A DNA stretch of 5,100 bases from Actinomycetes bacterium (lineage in GTDB: Bacteria > Actinomycetota > Acidimicrobiia > Acidimicrobiales > Palsa-688). Position numbers and translations under genes: made by a program. The stretch covers positions 1-5,100 of the forward strand of contig JAKACE010000181.1 in assembly GCA_021821705.1 (NCBI GenBank), given 5' to 3'. The notes under the pieces were generated by a model that saw nothing but the letters and a program-made list of their open reading frames with translations, made no database searches and was not told the origin of the DNA. Shown piece after piece: positions 1 to 5,100 of this stretch. Numbering within the stretch: position 1 is the stretch's first letter; each line of letters opens with the position of its first letter.

Positions 1-1167
<1,167 letters not shown>

Positions 1168-1181
1168 AACGACCTGACAGG

Positions 1182-2093
1182 TTACCCGTCCGGGGACATC
1201 CCCGTCGGACGCCTCTGCGCCCTGCTCACCGGCCCGGTCCCACTGAGGGCCCGCCTGGCCATGGTGACCAGCAGCCGCGCCAGCAGACCTGGTCCCACCA
1301 GCAACAGCACCCAGCGGCGCCCGGCCGAGGTGCGACGGGCGAAACGCCACATGGAGACATGGTGCGCCAGCAGCATGCGATAGGGGTGACGGTCGGCTGA
1401 CACGCCCTGCACGTGCACGACCTCCGCCCCGGGCTCGTAGGCGACGGCCCAGCCCGCGCCACGCAGCCGCCAGCACAGGTCGACGTCCTCCATGTACATG
1501 AAGTACGCCGGGTCGAACCCCCCCACCTCGTCCCATGCCCGGCGCCTGGCGACGAAACATGCGCCCGAGACCCAGTCCACCTCGCGGGCCTGCGCATGGT
1601 CCCAGTTGGACATCCGGTAGCGGCGGGAGAAGGGGTTGCCCGGCCAGAACTGGCCGAGGAAGGCGTGGCCGAGCGCTTCGACCAGGTCGGGGAACCTCCT
1701 GGCCGAGGGGTACAGCTCGCCGTCGGCGCCGACGATGCGCGGGCCGACCAGGCCGACGGCGGGTGACTGCTCGAGGTGGCGGACGAGGGCGGCGACCGAG
1801 CCGGGTTGGAACACCACGTCCGGGTTGCACACCAGGACGTAGTCGCGGCCGTCCTGGGCGCAAGCACCCGCATTGGCCGCCTTGCCGTAGCCCAGGTTGG
1901 CCCCCGTTGCCAACCACTTGGCCCTGGGGTGCCGTGCGGCCAGTGCCGTGGCCGAGGCGTCCGACGAGCCGTTGTCTGCGACGACTACCTCCCCGACGCC
2001 TTCGGCCTCCAGGCTCGCGACGCAGTCGAGGAGATGGTCGCAGGCGTTGTAGTTGACGACAACGGCGCCGACGCCACCGACGTCGGTGCTCAC
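1182..2093 (-). CDS. wbbL: Family 2 glycosyltransferase, WbbL-like rhamnosyltransferase
   Basis: This 303-residue GT-A enzyme probably transfers L-rhamnose from dTDP-L-rhamnose to a polyprenyl-diphosphate-linked sugar on the cytoplasmic face of the membrane. Visible GT2 features are VVVNYN (11-16), ADNGSSD (39-45), GANLGYGKAAN (64-74), the DxD-like CNPD (89-92), SGACF (176-180) and FMYMEDVDLCWRL (198-210) with the likely catalytic acidic residues. A hydrophobic stretch near the C-terminus (about 261-277) may be membrane-associated. The segments GANLGYG, YPSAR, FWPGNP and FMYMEDVDL match my recollection of mycobacterial WbbL, the rhamnosyltransferase of the arabinogalactan linker, which is also about 300 residues and also lies directly after rmlD. 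GTG is the only start available before the first beta strand and overlaps the rmlD stop as GTGA. No clear Shine-Dalgarno sequence is seen, so translation by coupling is likely. Family assignment is secure; donor and acceptor are inferred. Confidence 0.9.
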   Translation of the reverse strand: MSTDVGGVGAVVVNYNACDHLLDCVASLEAEGVGEVVVADNGSSDASATALAARHPRAKWLATGANLGYGKAANAGACAQDGRDYVLVCNPDVVFQPGSVAALVRHLEQSPAVGLVGPRIVGADGELYPSARRFPDLVEALGHAFLGQFWPGNPFSRRYRMSNWDHAQAREVDWVSGACFVARRRAWDEVGGFDPAYFMYMEDVDLCWRLRGAGWAVAYEPGAEVVHVQGVSADRHPYRMLLAHHVSMWRFARRTSAGRRWVLLLVGPGLLARLLVTMARRALSGTGPVSRAQRRPTGMSPDG

Positions 2094-2956
2094 GGTCGGG
2101 AGAGCAGGTAGCGCACCGTGCGTCCCAGGGCCTCGCGGTAGTCGCCGAGCAACGGCACACCCAGCAGTCTCAAGGCGGCATTGTCAAGCACGGAGGTGGC
2201 CGGCCTCGGCGCCGGCCGGGCCGGCACCAGTTCGGAGGTGGCTATGGGCACGACGCGTTCCGGGTCGGCACCGGCTGCCTCCAGGATGTCGCGCACGAAG
2301 CCGTACCAGGTCGTCGGCCCCTGGTTGGTCACGTGGAACACCCCGGGCTGGCGCGACAGGGCCAGGCGCACGAGCATCCCGGCCAGGTCGTCGGCAAACG
2401 TCGGGCAACCATGCTGGTCGTCGACGAAGCGCAGTTCGGCCGGGCCCGTCGTGGCCAGGCGCAGCGCCGTCTTGACCATGTTGGCTCCGTAGCGGCCGCA
2501 GACCCACGAGGTGCGCACGACGGTCGCTCCTGGCAGCAGGGACGACACCTCGCGCTCTCCGCCCAGCTTGGAACGCCCGTACACCGAGAGCGGCCCTGTC
2601 GGGTCCCACTCCAGGTAGGGGCGCGACGAGCGCCCGTCGAAGACATAGTCGGTGGAGACGTGGACCAGGTGCGAACCGGCCAGGCGCGCCCCCTCCGCCA
2701 GGTTGCGGGCGCCTATGGCGTTCACTGCGAAGGCCCGGTCGACCTGCTCCTCGCATGCGTCGACGGCTGTGAACGCGGCCGTGTTGACGACCACGTCCGG
2801 AGCCCATTCGGCACAGACCTGTAGCGCCCGTTCGCGGTCGGCCACGTCCAGCTCGGCACGGGTGAGGGCCAGGACGTCATGGTGGCCGGCGGCCTCGAGC
2901 AGCTCGTGCACCTCCCTGCCCACCTGGCCGCCTGCCCCGGTCAGCAACACCCTCAT
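2090..2956 (-). CDS. rmlD: dTDP-4-dehydrorhamnose reductase
   Basis: RmlD catalyses the last step of dTDP-L-rhamnose synthesis, NAD(P)H reduction of dTDP-4-dehydro-L-rhamnose in the cytoplasm. The 288-residue product has the usual family length. It begins MRVLLTGAGGQVG, the Rossmann loop typical of RmlD (GxxGQxG, residues 7-13). It continues with VVNTAAFTAVDACE (57-70), VHVSTDYVFDG (98-108), the catalytic YGRSK (Tyr126, Lys130), RTSWV (148-152) and DDQHGCPTFADDLA (179-192), all RmlD signatures. An upstream in-frame start would add 17 residues before the first beta strand and overlap rmlB by about 50 bp. The ATG chosen here overlaps the rmlB stop as TGATG and is preceded by a good Shine-Dalgarno sequence. 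The following glycosyltransferase overlaps its stop. No defect is seen. Confidence 0.96.
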   Translation of the reverse strand: MRVLLTGAGGQVGREVHELLEAAGHHDVLALTRAELDVADRERALQVCAEWAPDVVVNTAAFTAVDACEEQVDRAFAVNAIGARNLAEGARLAGSHLVHVSTDYVFDGRSSRPYLEWDPTGPLSVYGRSKLGGEREVSSLLPGATVVRTSWVCGRYGANMVKTALRLATTGPAELRFVDDQHGCPTFADDLAGMLVRLALSRQPGVFHVTNQGPTTWYGFVRDILEAAGADPERVVPIATSELVPARPAPRPATSVLDNAALRLLGVPLLGDYREALGRTVRYLLSRP

Positions 2957-3921
2957 CAGGCGCCTCTCTTGAGCGGCTCCCACCACCAGCGGTTGTCCCG
3001 GTACCACTTGAAAGTGGCCTCCAGGGCCTGGTCGAGGTCATGGCTCGGTTGCCAGCCGAGCGAACGCACCCGGGACGGGTCGACGCTGTAGCGGCGGTCG
3101 TGGCCGGGACGGTCGGCCACCCAGTCGATGCTGTCGGCGCCGGCGCCGGCCAAGGCCAGGATCTTGTCCACCAGCGTCCGGTTGGGCATCTCGGCACCAA
3201 CGCCGATGTTGTAGACCTGGCCTGGAGCCCCAGAGCGCAGGACGAGGTCGACCGCAGCGCAGTTGTCCTCGACGTAGAGCCAGTCCCGCTCGTTCATGCC
3301 GTCGCCGTAGAGGGGCACCTTGTGCCCGTCGAGCAGGTTGGTCATGAACAGCGGCACCAGCTTCTCGGGGTACTGCCAGGGCCCGAAGTTGTTCGACGAC
3401 CGCGTCACCACCACGGGCAGGCCGTAGGTAGTGAAGTACGACAGGGCGATCAGGTCCGAGCCGGCCTTGGACGCCGAGTAGGGCGAGCGGGGCTCGAGGC
3501 GGTCCGTCTCGGCCGAGCTGCCCCGCTCCACCGAGCCGTAGACCTCATCGGTCGATATGTGCAGGACCCGGGTGACGCCGGCGCGCCGGGCAGCGTGGCA
3601 CACCAGGTTGGTGCCGACGCAGTTGGTCATGGCAAAGTCCTCAGGCCCCGCGATCGAACGGTCGACGTGGCTCTCGGCCGCGAAGTGGACCACGGCGTCG
3701 TGGCCGGCCATGGCCTCCTCCAGGGCGCTCAGGTCGCAGATGTTGGCGTGCACGAAGCGGTAGCGGCCGGGGTGGGCGCGCTCGACGTCCTCCAGGGTGG
3801 CCAGGTTGCCGGCATAGGTGAGGGCGTCGTAGACGGTCACCTGGTCGTCGGTGTGCGAGAGCACCCACCGCACGTAGTTGGACCCGATGAAGCCGGCCCC
3901 GCCGGTCACGAACAACTTCAT
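2956..3921 (-). CDS. rmlB: dTDP-glucose 4,6-dehydratase
   Basis: RmlB converts dTDP-D-glucose to dTDP-4-dehydro-6-deoxy-D-glucose with a tightly bound NAD, the second step of dTDP-L-rhamnose synthesis. The 321-residue product shows the full family pattern: [14 protein letters not shown] (NAD loop, 5-18), YDALTYAGN (31-39), HFAAESHVDRSI (79-90), the catalytic STDEVYG (Asp125, Glu126) with YSASK (Tyr148, Lys152), NNFGPWQYPEKLVP (177-190), RDWLYVEDNC (212-221) and RPGHDRRY (271-278). The ATG giving MKLFVTGG places the first strand at the normal position. An in-frame TTG 39 bp upstream would add a non-conserved 13-residue leader and lies in the loop of an inverted repeat. No good Shine-Dalgarno sequence precedes the ATG, only a G-run two bases away. 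Its TGA stop shares one base with the rmlD ATG. All catalytic residues are present. Confidence 0.97.
   Translation of the reverse strand: MKLFVTGGAGFIGSNYVRWVLSHTDDQVTVYDALTYAGNLATLEDVERAHPGRYRFVHANICDLSALEEAMAGHDAVVHFAAESHVDRSIAGPEDFAMTNCVGTNLVCHAARRAGVTRVLHISTDEVYGSVERGSSAETDRLEPRSPYSASKAGSDLIALSYFTTYGLPVVVTRSSNNFGPWQYPEKLVPLFMTNLLDGHKVPLYGDGMNERDWLYVEDNCAAVDLVLRSGAPGQVYNIGVGAEMPNRTLVDKILALAGAGADSIDWVADRPGHDRRYSVDPSRVRSLGWQPSHDLDQALEATFKWYRDNRWWWEPLKRGA
2963..2968 (-). promoter_or_regulatory. Shine-Dalgarno sequence of rmlD
   Basis: The coding strand reads GAGAGG within the last codons of rmlB, six bases before the rmlD ATG. It is the clearest ribosome binding site in the window and supports the short rmlD start over the 17-residue-longer alternative. 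Confidence 0.7.
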
Positions 3922-3944
3922 GGCCCCGAAGGCTAATGGCAACG

Positions 3945-3978
3945 GGCCGGCTCGGCCCAATGGTCGCCCGAGCCGGCC
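3945..3978. repeat. Perfect 11-bp inverted repeat between rmlA and rmlB (possible hairpin)
   Basis: The arms ggccggctcgg (3945-3955) and ccgagccggcc (3968-3978) are perfect reverse complements separated by a 12-base loop. It begins 23 bases upstream of the rmlB start, inside the 88-bp noncoding gap (3922-4009). In transcript orientation no T-run follows the stem, so it is not a classical intrinsic terminator. It could be a U-less terminator or attenuator, an mRNA processing or stability element, or an operator. No convincing -10/-35 promoter was seen in the gap. A 12-bp palindrome, cccgggcccggg, lies nearby at 3995-4006. Confidence 0.7.
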
Positions 3979-4009
3979 GGCCAGGCGGACCGGCCCCGGG
4001 CCCGGGCGT

Positions 4010-5100
4010 TCAGACCAGGTCGAGCATGCAGTGGTCGCCCACCATGAGCCGCGTGGCCCGGGGCCTGCGCCCGCTGCGGGTGACCTCGACGTCGTAGCCG
4101 AGCAGGGAGTCCTCGATGCGCCCGGCGTTGACGACCCTGGAGGTGCCCATAACCACCGAGTGCTCGATCTCGGAGTGCTGGATCAGGCAACCCGGCCCGA
4201 TGGCACTGAAAGGCCCGACGTAGCTGTCGACGACCTCGGTCCCCGCCCCTATGACAGCAGGGCCACGGACGTGGCTGCGCACAACGCGTGCCCCGGCCTC
4301 GACCACCACCCGGCCGTGCAGCTGGCTCTCGGCGTCGACGTCGCCGTCGATGCGCCGCTCGATGCCCTCCAGGAGGAGGCGGTTGGCCTCGAGCAGGGGC
4401 GTCAGCTTGCCCATGTCGATCCACCAGCCCTCCAGGATCTCCGAGAGCACCACCTCGCCCTCGTCGATCAGCCACTGGATGGCGTCGGTGATCTCCAGCT
4501 CGCCGCGCGCCGAGGGCTCTATGGCCGCCACCGCATCGTGGATCCTGGCGTCGAAGAGGTAGACGCCCACCAGGGCCAGGTCCGAGGGGGGCACCGTCGG
4601 CTTTTCGACCAGGTGTGTGACCCGGCCGGTGGTGTCGAGCTCGGCCACCCCGAAGCGCTGGGGGTCATCCACCCGCTTGAGCAGGATCTGGGCCGAGGGC
4701 ACGATCGGGCCCTCCTCTCCCAGGCGCGGGGCGGTGGCACGCGCCCGCTGGGCCTCGAAGCGGGCCACGAAGTCGGCCAGGTCCTGTTGGAGCAGGTTGT
4801 CGCCCAGGTACATCACGAAGTCGTCGTCGCCGAGGAAGTCGCGGGCCACCAGCACGCAGTGAGCCAGGCCGAGCGGTGCCTCCTGGCGCAGGTAGGTCAC
4901 CTCGAGGCCGAAGGCCGAGCCGTCGCCCACCGCCGCCCGGATCTCGGCCGCCGTGTCGCCCACGATGATGCCCACCTGCTTGATCCCCGCCGAAGCGATG
5001 GCCTCGAGGCCGTAGAACAGGACCGGCTTGTTGGCCACGGGCACCAGCTGCTTGGCCCGCGTGTGCGTGATCGGGCGCAGTAAGGTTACGGCGACCACCG
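4010..5100 (-). CDS. rmlA: Glucose-1-phosphate thymidylyltransferase, long form (5' end off window)
   Basis: RmlA joins glucose-1-phosphate and dTTP to make dTDP-glucose, the entry step of the rhamnose pathway. About 362 residues are visible. LRPITHTRAKQLVPVANKP (7-25 from the GTG at 5098) is the sugar-nucleotidyltransferase core with the conserved Lys. It is followed by YLGDN (97-101, metal-binding Asp), a VEKP motif (164-167), ALVGVYLFD (175-183), ITDAIQWLI (203-211) and GWWIDMG (224-230). Residues about 250-345 form hexapeptide-like steps of a left-handed beta-helix, ending in VGDHCMLDLV. This C-terminal extension marks the long (StrD-like, about 355-residue) subfamily rather than the roughly 290-residue enterobacterial or mycobacterial type. 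The GTG at 5098 is unlikely to be the true start, because the family has the Gly-rich GGxGTR loop just before LRP and a strand before that. Here those codons read VVAVTL, so the motif is missing or miscalled at the edge. Confidence 0.92.
   Translation of the reverse strand, partial: VVAVTLLRPITHTRAKQLVPVANKPVLFYGLEAIASAGIKQVGIIVGDTAAEIRAAVGDGSAFGLEVTYLRQEAPLGLAHCVLVARDFLGDDDFVMYLGDNLLQQDLADFVARFEAQRARATAPRLGEEGPIVPSAQILLKRVDDPQRFGVAELDTTGRVTHLVEKPTVPPSDLALVGVYLFDARIHDAVAAIEPSARGELEITDAIQWLIDEGEVVLSEILEGWWIDMGKLTPLLEANRLLLEGIERRIDGDVDAESQLHGRVVVEAGARVVRSHVRGPAVIGAGTEVVDSYVGPFSAIGPGCLIQHSEIEHSVVMGTSRVVNAGRIEDSLLGYDVEVTRSGRRPRATRLMVGDHCMLDLV

Noticed and set aside
1168..1181. Possible promoter or operator in the gap after the glycosyltransferase
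   Set aside because: The 14-bp gap is too short and contains only a weak AGG ribosome binding site; no -10/-35 pattern is visible.
1182..2160. Minus-strand reading frame continuing upstream of the anchored protein to give a 664-residue ORF
   Set aside because: The upstream half is Arg/Gly/Pro-rich shadow of the glycosyltransferase in another frame. The real protein starts at the ATG at 1167, just ahead of a basic leader and membrane anchor.
2195..2230. GCCGGC-rich self-complementary stretch inside rmlD
   Set aside because: It is explained by Pro, Ala and Arg codons in a GC-rich coding region, with no noncoding context to support a regulatory element.
2957..3007. Longer rmlD start adding 17 residues
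   Set aside because: It would overlap rmlB deeply, and the inner ATG has a good Shine-Dalgarno sequence and places the GxxGQxG loop at the usual position.
3040..3936. Plus-strand ORF of 298 codons opposite rmlB
   Set aside because: rmlB on the other strand has every catalytic motif; this translation is low-complexity Val/Gly/His and overlaps it entirely.
3922..3960. Longer rmlB start at an upstream TTG adding 13 residues
   Set aside because: The extra leader is not expected before the first Rossmann strand, the TTG lies in the hairpin loop, and the ATG giving MKLFVTGG fits the family.
3878..5083. Plus-strand ORF of 401 codons antisense to rmlA and the start of rmlB
   Set aside because: Its translation is rich in Val, Gly, His, Arg and Asp with no domain pattern. 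It mirrors the codon structure of the intact minus-strand genes and reflects scarcity of stop codons in GC-rich DNA.

Overview
The window is very GC-rich. Its overlapping genes, GTG starts and high-GC codon choice suggest an actinobacterium, and the style of the proteins is compatible with Acidimicrobiia or a related uncultured lineage (inference; no rRNA or marker gene is present). All supported genes lie on the minus strand, so transcription runs from high to low coordinates. Both edges cut through genes.

In transcription order the window holds: a long-form glucose-1-phosphate thymidylyltransferase (rmlA, 5' end off the window); an 88-bp gap with a perfect 11-bp GC-rich inverted repeat; dTDP-glucose 4,6-dehydratase (rmlB); dTDP-4-dehydrorhamnose reductase (rmlD); a family 2 glycosyltransferase that closely resembles mycobacterial WbbL; an unrecognised single-pass membrane-anchored protein with a Thr/Ser/Lys-rich tail; and the first 56 codons of an NAD-dependent sugar-nucleotide epimerase. 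From rmlB onward the junctions are very tight (TGATG, GTGA, 14-bp gap, GTGA), which indicates one translationally coupled operon.

Together the genes make dTDP-L-rhamnose from glucose-1-phosphate (RmlA, RmlB, RmlD; RmlC is not in the window) and transfer rhamnose to a lipid-linked acceptor (WbbL-like enzyme). This fits assembly of a rhamnose-containing cell-wall polysaccharide or its linker. The anchored protein is cotranscribed and has a predicted exported Cys-containing region and a basic low-complexity tail, so it may work in the envelope where the polysaccharide is attached. That role is inference.

Two points stand out. First, the anchored protein of unknown function sits inside a rhamnose/WbbL operon and carries an in-gene 18-bp tandem repeat. 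Second, the nucleotide-binding motif of RmlA is disrupted exactly at the window edge, together with the only TTA codon in any gene here, which may be a sequence or assembly error. I found no RNA genes, mobile elements, CRISPR arrays or convincing promoters.
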